A stretch of DNA of 58,371 nucleotides, taken from the NCBI RefSeq assembly GCF_009828585.1, contig NZ_WSRZ01000026.1, positions 1 through 58,371 of the forward strand, given 5' to 3'. The DNA comes from Shewanella litoralis. GTDB taxonomy: Bacteria > Pseudomonadota > Gammaproteobacteria > Enterobacterales > Shewanellaceae. Under the pieces are notes generated by a model that did not search any database, was not told the origin of the DNA, and worked only from the letters and a program-made list of their open reading frames with translations. Position numbers and translations under genes: made by a program. This document shows positions 17,524 through 26,556 of the stretch, one piece after another; the first letter of the stretch is position 1, and the number at the start of each line of letters is the position of its first letter.

Positions 17524-18048
17524 ATGAAGTTAGTTAAAATAGATAAAAACCAGTACCGGTCGGTAAACAATCAGGTGCAGATTGGCTTAGTGGTTACTCT
17601 GGCCATTTTGTCGTTGGTGTTTGGTCAGTTAATGATTTATTTCTTTGGGGTTAAGCCGTTACCTGGCGCCGAGTCTACTGGGAATTTCCATCTTAACTTT
17701 ACTGGTGTCATTTTAGCCTTAATGGTTTGCAGTTTATTGATCCGCAATCTACGCGAAAAACCTAAGTTTTATGAAGTCTATTACGTGTGGCAACTCAAAC
17801 AGCTACAAAACAAAATTTTCCGTAAACTCAAAGCAGTGCAACAAGCGGCCAAAGACAATAACCGTGATGCTTTGGTGATATTGAGCTTTTATTATCAAAG
17901 TTTGGCGATAGTGTACGAGTTAGACAACAACACCTTAACCATGTCTAACGTCAATAATGAGCTGGATAAACTACAGCAAGCGATTGAAGCTGCAGGGTAT
18001 ACGATAGACACCGACGAATTCACTCCCGAGATGCTACAAGCCTTTTAG
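17524..18048 (+). CDS. DUF3087-family membrane protein
   Basis: A 174-residue protein with two transmembrane segments (about residues 20-42 and 58-78) near the N-terminus, then a soluble helical region (YVWQLKQLQNKIFRKLKAVQQAAKDNNRDAL). I recognise this arrangement as DUF3087, function unknown, from Shewanella and relatives. I chose the ATG at 17524; one seven codons earlier is possible. The next gene follows after 33 bp on the same strand and may be cotranscribed. Confidence 0.8.
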   Translation: MKLVKIDKNQYRSVNNQVQIGLVVTLAILSLVFGQLMIYFFGVKPLPGAESTGNFHLNFTGVILALMVCSLLIRNLREKPKFYEVYYVWQLKQLQNKIFRKLKAVQQAAKDNNRDALVILSFYYQSLAIVYELDNNTLTMSNVNNELDKLQQAIEAAGYTIDTDEFTPEMLQAF

Positions 18049-18081
18049 GCTGATTTTTCATTCCTCAAATAAGGAGCCATG

Positions 18082-19095
18082 ATGTCAATATTGGCAGATA
18101 TTCCTTTTTCGTTACTTGAACTTGCGCCAATGCGTGAAGACTCGACCATCACCGATACCCTAAAAGACAGTTTAGCGTATGCCCAGCATGCTGAGCGTTT
18201 GGGGGTGAATCGGTTTTGGTTAGCAGAGCACCACAATATGCCGGGGATTATTTGCTCGGCAACATCAATTTTGATTGGTTATATTGCAGGTGGTACTGAG
18301 CGCATTAGAGTGGGTGCTGGTGGCATTATGCTGCCTAATCATGCACCGCTGGTGGTGGCAGAGCAATTTGGCACTTTAGCCAGTTTGTATCCAGGTCGGA
18401 TTGATTTGGGCCTAGGCCGAGCGCCGAGGAGCGATCCGGTAACCAGCTTAGCGCTTAATCGCGATACCCAACGGGCAGAGCATTTCCCCGGTGAGGTCAG
18501 TGAGCTGCAATCATTACTCGGCCCATGTGAAGCGCGCCAAAGCGGGCAAGCTAAAGCGGTAAGGGCAATTCCGGGCGAGAATACCAATGTACCGATTTGG
18601 TTATTAGGCTCAAGTTTGTTCAGTGCGCAACTCGCGGCGCAACGTGGTTTGCCGTATGTGTTTGCGGGCCATTTTGCGCCACGCTTTTTATCAGAAGCCA
18701 TTGCCTTATATCGCCGTGAATTTGTCCCGTCGGCAGTGCTCGCTAAACCTTATGTGATGGTTGGGTTACCGTTAGTGGCAGCGCCTACCGATGCCGAAGC
18801 GCAGTTCCTAAGCACCACATCAAAACAACGTATTTTAGCGCTTATTCGTGGCCAGGAAATGTGGCTAAAACCACCTGTCGACAGCATGGATGGGTTGTGG
18901 AGCGAGCAAGAAAAAAGCTATGTCGATAGTTTTTTGAGCTTATCTATTTGCGGCGGCCCTGCGACCATTAAACATCGTTTAGAAGTGTTTGTTGAGCAGC
19001 TTGGCGTAGATGAAGTGATGTTTACTAACGATTTATACCGCAACGAGCACCGTCTGCGTGCACTCGATATTTTAATGAGTATTAAAGAATCGTAA
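18082..19095 (+). CDS. LLM-class flavin-dependent oxidoreductase
   Basis: A 337-residue luciferase-like protein. [37 protein letters not shown] and [16 protein letters not shown] are hallmarks of the LLM group 1 (YhbW-like) family. These enzymes use reduced FMN or F420 and O2; the substrate is unknown. AAGGAG at 18071-18076 is 5 nt before the second ATG (18082), which I prefer to the ATG at 18079. The stop codon lies within a hexanucleotide repeat array (19088-19123). Confidence 0.9.
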   Translation: MSILADIPFSLLELAPMREDSTITDTLKDSLAYAQHAERLGVNRFWLAEHHNMPGIICSATSILIGYIAGGTERIRVGAGGIMLPNHAPLVVAEQFGTLASLYPGRIDLGLGRAPRSDPVTSLALNRDTQRAEHFPGEVSELQSLLGPCEARQSGQAKAVRAIPGENTNVPIWLLGSSLFSAQLAAQRGLPYVFAGHFAPRFLSEAIALYRREFVPSAVLAKPYVMVGLPLVAAPTDAEAQFLSTTSKQRILALIRGQEMWLKPPVDSMDGLWSEQEKSYVDSFLSLSICGGPATIKHRLEVFVEQLGVDEVMFTNDLYRNEHRLRALDILMSIKES

Positions 19096-19123
19096 TCGTA
19101 ATCGTAATCGTAATTGTAATCGT
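19088..19123. repeat. Hexanucleotide tandem repeat across a stop codon
   Basis: Six units of AATCGT run from 19088 to 19123, one being AATTGT. The TAA stop of the LLM gene is part of the array. Because the unit is 6 bp and each carries in-frame TAA, unit gain or loss would not change the protein. Confidence 0.9.
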
Positions 19124-19249
19124 ATATCGTTATTAGGGCTTGTTGATCTTTCAAGATGAATGTTTTCACCAAAGACCAACATCCCTGATTACTGCTTAGT
19201 CAAAATAGGCTGTCTTGCCATGTAGAGACATTTGCTTCATATTTAAGCA

Positions 19250-20455
19250 ATGAATCAACTACATGGAATGTTGTTAATGCCCTTATCAAGTCATCTGCTA
19301 TTCAGTTGGCGCAATATTATGTTGTGCCTACTGATGAGTTTATTAAGTGCTTGTTCACTGCATCCTGCTAACGACCAACAATCAACGGCTTTGCCTTCGT
19401 TTAATTATTCATTGGTGTCAGCTGAGCTGGTTAATGATGTGCCAGCCACCTCAAGCTTAACGTATTTAACCTTATCGCAGCGAGATGAGTTAGCCGCTTT
19501 TGTCTTGAGGGACAGTATTAAAGCATTACCAGATCGATTAAAAGTAGCCGAATTTATCAATTATAAAATGATGAATTTTAATTACGAAGGGCAAAATTAT
19601 ACCAGTACAGAATCTTGGGAAAACCAGTCTGGTAACTGTATGGCGTTGGCACTATTAACCTATTCGGTAGCAAAAGAGCTTAACGTGCATACTGTGTTTC
19701 AAGTAGTGCATGCCGCGCCAATACTGACCAATATTACGTCTGATATTCTTGTCACTTCAGACCATGTACGCACATTTTTGTATGATGAAAAACCTGATGG
19801 GCACTTTTTGAGTGGTAGCGTGGCGACGGTGATTGATTATTTCCCCGATCGCTTTGATAGAACGGGCGCAATCGTATCGGAGAAGCAATTTCTGGCAATG
19901 TTTTATCGTAATTTGGCGGCAGACGCCATGCTCGAAAAGCAATATCAACAAGCGTTTTTACTGCTGAATAAAGGGTTAACGCTGGCCCCAGATTACGAAG
20001 CATTAATCAATATGATGGCCATTACTCACCGTCGTTTAGGCGATGAACACACGGCTGAAAAACTGTATCGCTACGCCTTAGCCATTAATACAAATTCGAT
20101 CAGTGTATTAAGCAATTATCGTTTGTTGTTGGAATTGCAAAATAGAACCGCTGAAGCACAGAACATTAATCAACATTTGTTAGCAATAGAGTCGAGTAAC
20201 CCATACAGCTATTACAGTTTAGGTATTGAAGCGCTCGAGTTTAAAGATTATAAGACTACCGTTATATTTTTAGAAAAGTTTATCGACAGTGCGCCGTATT
20301 TTCATCCTGCATACTATGCGCTTGCCCGGGCTCACGTTGGTTTAGGACAGCATAAAAAGGCGCAAGATATTTTACAACAGGCGATAGCGTTAACTGACAT
20401 GCCTGCCAGTAAGCGCAACTATTTAGCTAAGCTTAATATGCTTAAAGATAAGTAA
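19250..20455 (+). CDS. Lipoprotein with transglutaminase-like and TPR domains
   Basis: A 401-residue protein. After an N-terminal extension comes a lipoprotein signal (MLCLLMSLLSAC, lipobox LSAC at about residue 35). A transglutaminase-like segment follows with SGNCMALALLTYSVAKELN (Cys), SDHVRTFLYD (His) and VIDYFPDRF (Asp), a complete Cys-His-Asp set. From about residue 225 it has tetratricopeptide repeats (AFLLLNKGLTLAPDYEALINM, AEKLYRYALAIN, AQDILQQAIAL). It is probably an anchored peptidase-like or scaffold protein of unknown substrate. The true start may be one of several internal ATGs nearer the signal peptide. A 63-bp repeat abuts its stop. Confidence 0.75.
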   Translation: MNQLHGMLLMPLSSHLLFSWRNIMLCLLMSLLSACSLHPANDQQSTALPSFNYSLVSAELVNDVPATSSLTYLTLSQRDELAAFVLRDSIKALPDRLKVAEFINYKMMNFNYEGQNYTSTESWENQSGNCMALALLTYSVAKELNVHTVFQVVHAAPILTNITSDILVTSDHVRTFLYDEKPDGHFLSGSVATVIDYFPDRFDRTGAIVSEKQFLAMFYRNLAADAMLEKQYQQAFLLLNKGLTLAPDYEALINMMAITHRRLGDEHTAEKLYRYALAINTNSISVLSNYRLLLELQNRTAEAQNINQHLLAIESSNPYSYYSLGIEALEFKDYKTTVIFLEKFIDSAPYFHPAYYALARAHVGLGQHKKAQDILQQAIALTDMPASKRNYLAKLNMLKDK

Positions 20456-20518
20456 CTTGAGCTCGGGATACATGTTGATTTTAAATAACATAAATTCATC
20501 CCTTATCCCGAACTCAGG
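20456..20518. repeat. Short copy of the MITE-like repeat (63 bp)
   Basis: Read on the minus strand it begins CCTGAGTTCGGGATAAGG and matches the left 54 bp of the 12101-12292 element at about 49 positions, then closes with the opposite terminal repeat. It looks like an internally deleted copy. Arms TTGAGCTCGGGATA and TATCCCGAACTCAG could form a hairpin, possibly serving as the terminator of the TPR gene whose stop ends at 20455. No exact 8-bp target duplication remains. Confidence 0.75.
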
Positions 20519-20610
20519 TTAAATAATCTGAACGATAAATAACAAAAAACCAAGACAAATAAATGTCCTGGTTTTCTTGTTTTTAAACCACTGGAATTAA
20601 CTCAGACAGC

Positions 20611-21033
20611 TTAAATTGCTTGGCCATTAACGGTTAATTTCACATCAATGTTGCCACGTACTGCATTTGAATATGGGCAAACTTGGTGTGCGGTTTTAAC
20701 CAGCTTTTCTGCTGCTTCCTGGTCTAAATCAAGTTCAACAGCAAGGGCGACTGTAAGTGCAAATCCGCCATTCTCGTTAGGGCCAATGCCTACTGTTGCT
20801 GTGGTTGGTGCCGCTTTGATAGCCACTTTTCCTTGGCTAGCAACGTGCAATATTGCGTTTGAGAAACATGCGGCATAACCTGCGGCAAACAATTGTTCTG
20901 GGTTAGTAAACTCGCCGCTGCCGCCCATTTCTTTTGGGTAACTTAATTGTAAGTCGACTTTTTTGTCGTCGGTAGAAACTTGACCATTACGGCCGGCTAA
21001 TGCTGTTGCTGAAGTGGTGTATAACGTTGACAT
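20611..21033 (-). CDS. ohr: Organic hydroperoxide resistance protein Ohr
   Basis: A 140-residue Ohr/OsmC-family thiol peroxidase. The two redox cysteines are in GYAACFSNA and HQVCPYSNAVRGN, and the region GSGEFTNPEQLFAAGYAACF is diagnostic of the Ohr branch. It reduces organic and fatty-acid hydroperoxides using lipoylated proteins. GAGG 8 nt upstream fixes the ATG at 21033. No ohrR gene is adjacent, but inverted repeats upstream suggest OhrR-type control. Confidence 0.95.
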   Translation of the reverse strand: MSTLYTTSATALAGRNGQVSTDDKKVDLQLSYPKEMGGSGEFTNPEQLFAAGYAACFSNAILHVASQGKVAIKAAPTTATVGIGPNENGGFALTVALAVELDLDQEAAEKLVKTAHQVCPYSNAVRGNIDVKLTVNGQAI

Positions 21034-21080
21034 AATAAACCTCGTGTATAAGTAAACTATTTTAAGTTGTGTGCGATTTA

Positions 21081-21152
21081 GGTTGTGCACAATCTAATTG
21101 TGTTCACTATAACTAAGCGAAAATTAAAATGCAACTACATTGTGTACAATTT
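21081..21152. promoter_or_regulatory. Candidate OhrR operators upstream of ohr
   Basis: TTGTGCACAAT (21083-21093) and ATTGTGTACAATT (21139-21151) are related palindromic elements on either side of the probable ohr promoter. OhrR sites are AT-rich inverted repeats of the TACAATT/AATTGTA type, which the second resembles. Assignment is tentative. Confidence 0.45.
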
Positions 21153-21240
21153 AATATATAAGCCAGTTAGCCTCACGTTAAAAAGCCGCGTATGAATAGG
21201 CATTATTTGCAAATCGTTAACAGGGGCAGGCAAGGTGGGC

Positions 21241-21273
21241 TTGTCATGGTTTTGTCACTGTAATGTCATCGTT
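21241..21273 (+). promoter_or_regulatory. PhoB box (three 11-bp repeats) upstream of phoD
   Basis: TGTCA occurs at 21242, 21253 and 21264, exactly 11 bp apart: TTGTCATGGTT, TTGTCACTGTA, ATGTCATCGTT. This is the direct-repeat architecture bound by phosphorylated PhoB. It lies about 85 bp upstream of the phoD start. Confidence 0.8.
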
Positions 21274-21356
21274 TACTTTCACAATAGCCACTCATTAGAC
21301 CTCTTTGGCTATGACTGACATAGCCGCATGTGAACAATAAAAATAAGGATATATTT

Positions 21357-23111
21357 ATGAAACGGTTTGTAACTCGTCGTGATTTTTTGGCTATGTCGGC
21401 CAAAGGTGTCGGTGCTGTTGTGGTGTCTTACGGTTTAATGGGCTGTAATAGTGATGATGACGATGTTATTTCTGGCCAGTTTTTACAAGGTGTTGCCAGT
21501 GGTGACCCGGCAACAGATGCCGTGATCTTATGGACGCGCGTCACTCCAGATACACAAGGCGATATTACGGTGTCATGGGAGGTCGCAACAAACAGTGACT
21601 TTACTGATTTGGTCACAAATGGCCAAACCGTCACCAATGACAGCCGTGACTACACCGTTAAAATTGATGCGGTGGGATTAGTGGCCGGCCAACAATATTT
21701 TTATCGCTTCAAAGCAGGCGAAAACGTATCGGAGGTGGGGCAAACTCGCACTTTACCACAGGGCAGTGTTGATTCGGTTAAGCTTGCGGTAATGTCGTGT
21801 GCTAATTTCCCTGCAGGTTATTTCAATGTGTACGAAATGGCCGCTCAGCAAGATGATTTAGATGCAGTGGTGCATTTAGGGGATTACCTATATGAGTATG
21901 CTCGTGGTGAATATGCCAGCGAAAATGCTGCCGCATTAGGTCGTGAAGTTTTACCTGAAGGTGAGCTGTTTCTATTAGCCGATTACCGTACTCGTTATAG
22001 CCAATACCGAAGCGATGCCAGTTTACAAAAGCTGCATGCCAAAGTGCCGTTTATTACGGTGTGGGACGACCATGAAGTTGCCAATGACACCTGGAAAGAC
22101 GGCGCAGAAAATCATAACGACGGTGAAGGTGATTTTGATGAGCGCAAAGCCGCTGCCTTGCAAGCTTATTTTGAGTGGCTGCCAATCCGCCCCTGGAGCG
22201 AAGGTAATCATGAAGAAATCTACAGAAGTTTTAATTTCGGTAACTTGGTTGATTTGCACATGCTCGATACTCGTGTGCTGGGTCGCGATAAACAATTAGA
22301 ATACGGCGACTACATTGACCCTGCTACCGGTTCGTTTAACAGCGACACGTTTTTGGCTGCGGTCACCGACACCAATCGCACGCTACTTGGGCAAACACAA
22401 CTATTGTGGCTACAACAAACCTTGTTGCAGAGTACAGCTAAATGGCAGGTATTAGGACAACAGGTGTTAATGGGTAAAATGTTAATGCCCGCCGCCATTG
22501 CAACTCAGCAAATGAGTATTCCACAATTTGCTGAGCTGGCCGGCATTGCCCAATTGGCAGGGCGAGCACAAGCTGGGGACAGCACATTAACGGCAGAACA
22601 ACTGGCGTACCTACAAGCTAATCAAGATAAGCTGACCCCAGAGGTGATGGCGTTATTACAATTGCCATCGATTCCGTACAATTTAGACGCGTGGGACGGT
22701 TACGCCTACGAGCGTGAAGTGATTTACGCGACCGCCAAATCGTTAAATCATAATTTAGTGGTAATTGCGGGCGACACCCATAATGCCTGGGCAAGTGAGT
22801 TAACAGACACCAACGGAAGTGTCGTGGGTGTTGAATTTGCTACCAGCTCAGTATCGTCACCTGGGCTCGAGTATTACTTAGGTTTGTCTGATGCTGAGAT
22901 GCCTGCAACCGAAGCAGCCATCGTGGGCTTAATTAGCGACCTTAAATACGCTAACTTAAAAGATCGCGGTTATTTATTACTGACTTTCACAGCTGATGCA
23001 GTACGCAGTGATTGGCAATACGTGGATACCATTTTAGACAAAAGCTTTACGAGTTTAGATGCGCGTAATTACAGCGCAACGAGTGCCGTGGGTAATCCAC
23101 AAATCTCGTAA
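21357..23111 (+). CDS. phoD: Alkaline phosphatase D (PhoD-like phosphodiesterase)
   Basis: A 584-residue PhoD-family enzyme. The N-terminus RRDFLAMSAKGVGAVVVSYG is a twin-arginine signal followed by lipobox LMGC, so it is probably exported folded and lipid-anchored. The PhoD N-terminal beta domain (FLQGVASGDPATDAVILWTRV) is followed by the metallophosphatase with HLGDYLYEYARGEYAS, TVWDDHEVANDTWKDG, DLHMLDTRVLGRDKQ and VVIAGDTHNAW. It hydrolyses phosphodiesters/monoesters using Ca and Fe to scavenge phosphate. AAGGAT 7 nt before the ATG at 21357 sets the start. A three-repeat Pho box lies upstream. Confidence 0.93.
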   Translation: MKRFVTRRDFLAMSAKGVGAVVVSYGLMGCNSDDDDVISGQFLQGVASGDPATDAVILWTRVTPDTQGDITVSWEVATNSDFTDLVTNGQTVTNDSRDYTVKIDAVGLVAGQQYFYRFKAGENVSEVGQTRTLPQGSVDSVKLAVMSCANFPAGYFNVYEMAAQQDDLDAVVHLGDYLYEYARGEYASENAAALGREVLPEGELFLLADYRTRYSQYRSDASLQKLHAKVPFITVWDDHEVANDTWKDGAENHNDGEGDFDERKAAALQAYFEWLPIRPWSEGNHEEIYRSFNFGNLVDLHMLDTRVLGRDKQLEYGDYIDPATGSFNSDTFLAAVTDTNRTLLGQTQLLWLQQTLLQSTAKWQVLGQQVLMGKMLMPAAIATQQMSIPQFAELAGIAQLAGRAQAGDSTLTAEQLAYLQANQDKLTPEVMALLQLPSIPYNLDAWDGYAYEREVIYATAKSLNHNLVVIAGDTHNAWASELTDTNGSVVGVEFATSSVSSPGLEYYLGLSDAEMPATEAAIVGLISDLKYANLKDRGYLLLTFTADAVRSDWQYVDTILDKSFTSLDARNYSATSAVGNPQIS

Positions 23112-23194
23112 GCCAGCTTTTGGGTTACCCAAAACAATTAAGCCACCTTTTGGGTGGCTGAATTGTTTGTCGTCAATAGTCGATAGACTGTCGA

Positions 23195-24202
23195 TTAATC
23201 TATCGTCAGCACGACAATTTTTAATGGGTGATTATCATCAAATGCAGGGAAGTCTTGATGGCAGTCTAACCACTGTGTTGCAGTGACTTTACGGCCCTGT
23301 TTTTCAACGCAGCGCACCAGGCTGTCATACCATGCCTGACGATCCACTTTGGCGACATTATTACAACACACAATTTTACCACCAGCTTTAGTGGTGAGCA
23401 CTGCGGGTTTAAATAACCCCTGGTAATCATTCACTAAATCAACAATGCCAAAGGCGCTTTTAGCAAAGCGTGGTGGGTCTAAAAACACTAAATCAAATTG
23501 CATGGCCCGCAGTTTTGGGTATTTAGGCAGTTTTTGATTGCGACGTCCGCCAACCGGTAAACCCGCTAATTGACGCAGCGCCGGAAACGCATCGCTTTGC
23601 ACAAACTCACACACATCTGTGACCTTGTTTAACTCGGCATTTTTTTGCCCTGCTGCTAATGCAAATGATGAAAAATCGACATTCATCACTTTACGCGCGC
23701 CGCCCATGGCTGCGGCAATACCAATGCCACAAGTGTACGAAAACAGGTTGAGCACGGTTTTACCATTACTGTTGTCACACACATATTCACGACCAATGCG
23801 CATGTCTAAAAATAACAGCGGGTCTTGACCTTCGTGGCGTAGCTTAGAGGTAAACAGAATGCCGTTTTCACGGATAACTTGTTCGGTTTGGGCGTAATCC
23901 TGGGCTTCGTTTACGCCAGCGTTGGCGACTCGCGAGTGGCTGCCTGAGCGATCGTTGTAAACGATATGAAAGTCAGCATGAGCGGTCAGCACACTTGAAA
24001 TCTCTGCCAGTTGCTCGTCTGATAATGTCTGGTGAAATGTTTGGATTAGCCACGCATCGCCGTAACGGTCAATATTGAGGCCATTTTCGCCTTCTACAGT
24101 GCCATGAAATACCCGATAACAATCGGTGTTATGTTGCTTAGCGTGCTCAAAAAAAGCAGCGCGTTTCACTAACGCATCAGTTAAAACAGCTTGAATAGAC
24201 AT
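23195..24202 (-). CDS. Class I SAM-dependent methyltransferase, RlmI-like without PUA
   Basis: A 335-residue protein resembling the catalytic part of the RlmI/YccW 23S rRNA cytosine methyltransferase family. The SAM motif is NLFSYTCGIGIAAAMGGARKV and the catalytic motif is FDLVFLDPPRFAKS; CRVFHGTVEGENGLNIDRYGD is the EEHEH-like middle domain. The usual N-terminal PUA domain is missing. RNA methylation is inferred. The ATG at 24202 is preferred over an upstream TTG. It lies downstream of aroQ and a DUF3859 gene on the same strand. Confidence 0.8.
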   Translation of the reverse strand: MSIQAVLTDALVKRAAFFEHAKQHNTDCYRVFHGTVEGENGLNIDRYGDAWLIQTFHQTLSDEQLAEISSVLTAHADFHIVYNDRSGSHSRVANAGVNEAQDYAQTEQVIRENGILFTSKLRHEGQDPLLFLDMRIGREYVCDNSNGKTVLNLFSYTCGIGIAAAMGGARKVMNVDFSSFALAAGQKNAELNKVTDVCEFVQSDAFPALRQLAGLPVGGRRNQKLPKYPKLRAMQFDLVFLDPPRFAKSAFGIVDLVNDYQGLFKPAVLTTKAGGKIVCCNNVAKVDRQAWYDSLVRCVEKQGRKVTATQWLDCHQDFPAFDDNHPLKIVVLTID

Positions 24203-24292
24203 GGGCACTCGATAATGGCGGGGCAATTTTGCGCGGAGTATAGCAAATAATCACCTTGAATGTGGTAGCGAGATTAACGATAACGCTTCACT

Positions 24293-24685
24293 TTATTCGG
24301 GGAGATATACCTTAAAGGTTTTATCGGCAACAATTTTGCCATTGAGCTCTAAGGTCATTCGCCAGTTACCCTGCTTATTACTCACTGGAGCCCAAATGCA
24401 ATCACCCAAGTAAAAGCGCCAATCATTTTCTTTGATATAAACCGTTCCATCAAACGGTGGTCTCACATTGCCATTGTCGTCTGGAATATCAGGATGATAT
24501 ATGCAGTAAGTCAACACCTGGTTTTTGGCTTTTTTGATCCGAGCAATAAAGCCAAACTCAGTATCAATAACGGCGGGAACGTGAACTGTAGCCTCTAAAA
24601 AACGTGGCAAGTCATCGCTCTCGCTATTCCATTGACTGAATATGCCGCTATAAATAATGCTGACTTCGGCTTTTAGCTTACTCAA
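24293..24685 (-). CDS. DUF3859-domain protein
   Basis: A 130-residue soluble beta-rich protein (AEVSIIYSGIFSQWNSES to KTFKVYLPE) that I associate with DUF3859, function unknown. DNGNVRPPFDGTVYIKENDWRFYLGDCIWAP is its most conserved-looking part. The start is TTG, 6 bp after the aroQ stop, with AGG about 10 nt upstream, which suggests translation coupled to aroQ. Confidence 0.75.
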   Translation of the reverse strand: MSKLKAEVSIIYSGIFSQWNSESDDLPRFLEATVHVPAVIDTEFGFIARIKKAKNQVLTYCIYHPDIPDDNGNVRPPFDGTVYIKENDWRFYLGDCIWAPVSNKQGNWRMTLELNGKIVADKTFKVYLPE

Positions 24686-24691
24686 ATCAGA

Positions 24692-25144
24692 TTAACCTTT
24701 GCTGTGCTCTTTTAGGTACTTAATGGCCGCTTGCAGGGCAAAGTCATAGCCTTGTGCGCCTAGGCCGCAAATAACCCCTTGGGCTTTGTCTGAAAAATAC
24801 GAATGGTGTCTAAAAGGTTCGCGCGCATGCACATTGGATAAATGCACTTCAATAAACGGAATGGCAACGCCGAGTATCGCGTCACGCAGGGCTACACTGG
24901 TGTGGGTAAATGCAGCAGGATTGATGATAATAAACTGGGCATCGGTTGCATGAATCGCATCAATAAGCTGGTATTCAGCGTTCGATTGAATGTGCTCTAA
25001 CGTGACACCAACCTGGTTTGCGGCATCGGTTAAATCGCTCACAATAGTGGCTAAGGTTTGATGGCCATAGTGACCCGGCTCGCGACGGCCAAGCAAATTT
25101 AGATTAGGGCCGTTAATCACTAAAACTTTGGCTGTGCTGCTCAT
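24692..25144 (-). CDS. aroQ: 3-Dehydroquinate dehydratase type II
   Basis: A 150-residue type II dehydroquinase of the shikimate pathway. [17 protein letters not shown] carries the catalytic Arg and Tyr; [15 protein letters not shown] and [20 protein letters not shown] complete the active site. AGGAAG precedes the ATG. In many gammaproteobacteria aroQ is followed by accB-accC; here DUF3859 follows instead, so a second aroQ elsewhere is possible. Confidence 0.95.
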   Translation of the reverse strand: MSSTAKVLVINGPNLNLLGRREPGHYGHQTLATIVSDLTDAANQVGVTLEHIQSNAEYQLIDAIHATDAQFIIINPAAFTHTSVALRDAILGVAIPFIEVHLSNVHAREPFRHHSYFSDKAQGVICGLGAQGYDFALQAAIKYLKEHSKG

Positions 25145-25244
25145 GGGACTTCCTGTGTTGTGGGCGATAAGCGAGTGAGTCCATTCTTACTGAAGATGCG
25201 CGCGTGGTAAACCTAAAAATGTTCATCTCACGGCTAAATATGCA

Positions 25245-25661
25245 TTAGTAGCCGGTTTTATTTTGGCGCATGGCTTTGGTGGCACCACGCTGCTTTTTGG
25301 TTTCTATCCGTCTTGTTTGGCTGCCTTTGGTCGCTTTGGTCGGTATACGCTTCTTTTGTACAATGCCGACACTTTTTACCAGCTCAATAAATTGTTCTAA
25401 CGCGGTTTGGCGATTAAAATCCTGGCTACGTGATTGCTGACACTTAATGATGATCTTTCCGCTTTTGGTAATGCGGTGATCGGCCTTTGCTAATAGCTTT
25501 TGTTGATAAAATTCAGGCAATGACGATGACGCAATATCAAAGCTAAGCTGGGCCGCTGTTGATACCTTATTAACATTTTGACCGCCAGCGCCACTTGAGC
25601 GAACAAACTGCCATTCAATTTCGTTGTCTTGCAATATGACTCGTTGAGTAATTTGTATCAT
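25245..25661 (-). CDS. arfB: Alternative ribosome-rescue factor ArfB (YaeJ)
   Basis: A 138-residue class I release-factor-like peptidyl-tRNA hydrolase. The GGQ motif is in RSSGAGGQNVNKVSTAA and the basic tail KKRIPTKATKGSQTRRIETKK plus MRQNKTGY enters the empty mRNA channel of stalled ribosomes. There is no codon-recognition domain, as expected for ArfB rather than RF1 or RF2. Length matches E. coli YaeJ (140). Confidence 0.95.
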   Translation of the reverse strand: MIQITQRVILQDNEIEWQFVRSSGAGGQNVNKVSTAAQLSFDIASSSLPEFYQQKLLAKADHRITKSGKIIIKCQQSRSQDFNRQTALEQFIELVKSVGIVQKKRIPTKATKGSQTRRIETKKQRGATKAMRQNKTGY

Positions 25662-25924
25662 TCTGTTGAGGAAGTCCCCTTAAATTTATTCAATATCAGG
25701 TCATTATACCGTAATAGGGCATGTATTTCAGCGGTGGCCATTTATGAGTCTTAGCGTTAACTCGCCACGACACCAGTAAAACTCTGACTGCGCTCTGAGT
25801 TATTACATATTTAATGAAATCAATTGCAGAGTTTTGCTATCATAAGCGCCATTATTGCTTTACACGATAGCATCAGCGTATAAAGCCTGTTCTATCGCCT
25901 GATGATCAGGCTGGAGTTAGCGTT

Positions 25925-26290
25925 ATGTTGTGTCAAATCCCCGATATTACCAAGGGTGTCATTAGTTTATTTGTCAGTGGTCGCTTATCTGCGCCAGATT
26001 ACCGTACCCGTTTACAACCTGCTATTCGTGCCTATCGTAAAGATTGGGACCAGGTGTGTTTGTATATCGAAGCCGACGTATTGCTTGAAGGCTGGGATTT
26101 TGGTTCATTAACCGGCAGTGGTGAAGTGCAATTACCTGCTTTTGATGCGCTAGTGTTTGTTGGCGGCCCAGATTGGGTGGGTAATGCTGTACGTTTAATG
26201 GGACCATTTATGCAAGGTGAGGTAGCATGGTTTCCATTATCGCAAAAACAAGATGCTATTGCGTGGATTGCTAAACGTTCAAAGTGTTAG
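25925..26290 (+). CDS. STAS/SpoIIAA-like domain protein
   Basis: A 121-residue cytoplasmic protein (ISLFVSGRLSAPDYRTRLQPAIRAY, VCLYIEADVLLEGWDFGSL, EVAWFPLSQKQDAIAWI). The pattern matches the SpoIIAA-like STAS fold found in small stand-alone proteins of marine gammaproteobacteria; many sit near stress genes, function unknown. It is followed 69 bp later by a small lipoprotein gene. Confidence 0.75.
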   Translation: MLCQIPDITKGVISLFVSGRLSAPDYRTRLQPAIRAYRKDWDQVCLYIEADVLLEGWDFGSLTGSGEVQLPAFDALVFVGGPDWVGNAVRLMGPFMQGEVAWFPLSQKQDAIAWIAKRSKC

Positions 26291-26359
26291 TTTATGGTTT
26301 GCTGGTACCGAAAAGGGTCAACAAATTCCGAATATTTATTAGAAAAGGATAGCTTATTT

Positions 26360-26536
26360 ATGTCTTTATCAAAATTAGTTGCCGCTTCAAGCGCATTGTT
26401 ATTAACTCTTAGCCTTACCGCTTGTGCACCTGAAGTAGGCAGCGATGCTTGGTGTAAGCAAATGAAAGAAAAAGAAAGTGGTGATTGGACTGCCAATGAA
26501 GCAGCTGATTACGCTAAGCACTGCGTATTTAAATAA
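26360..26536 (+). CDS. DUF3012 small lipoprotein
   Basis: A 58-residue lipoprotein: signal MSLSKLVAASSALLLTLSLTAC with lipobox LTAC, then CAPEVGSDAWCKQMKEKESGDWTAN and ADYAKHCVF. The mature part has three cysteines, one lipidated. This is the DUF3012 family of Shewanella and Vibrio, function unknown. AAGGAT precedes the ATG at 26360; an upstream in-frame ATG would destroy the signal peptide. Confidence 0.88.
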   Translation: MSLSKLVAASSALLLTLSLTACAPEVGSDAWCKQMKEKESGDWTANEAADYAKHCVFK

Positions 26537-26556
26537 TATCGTTTAGGAGTGGGTGG

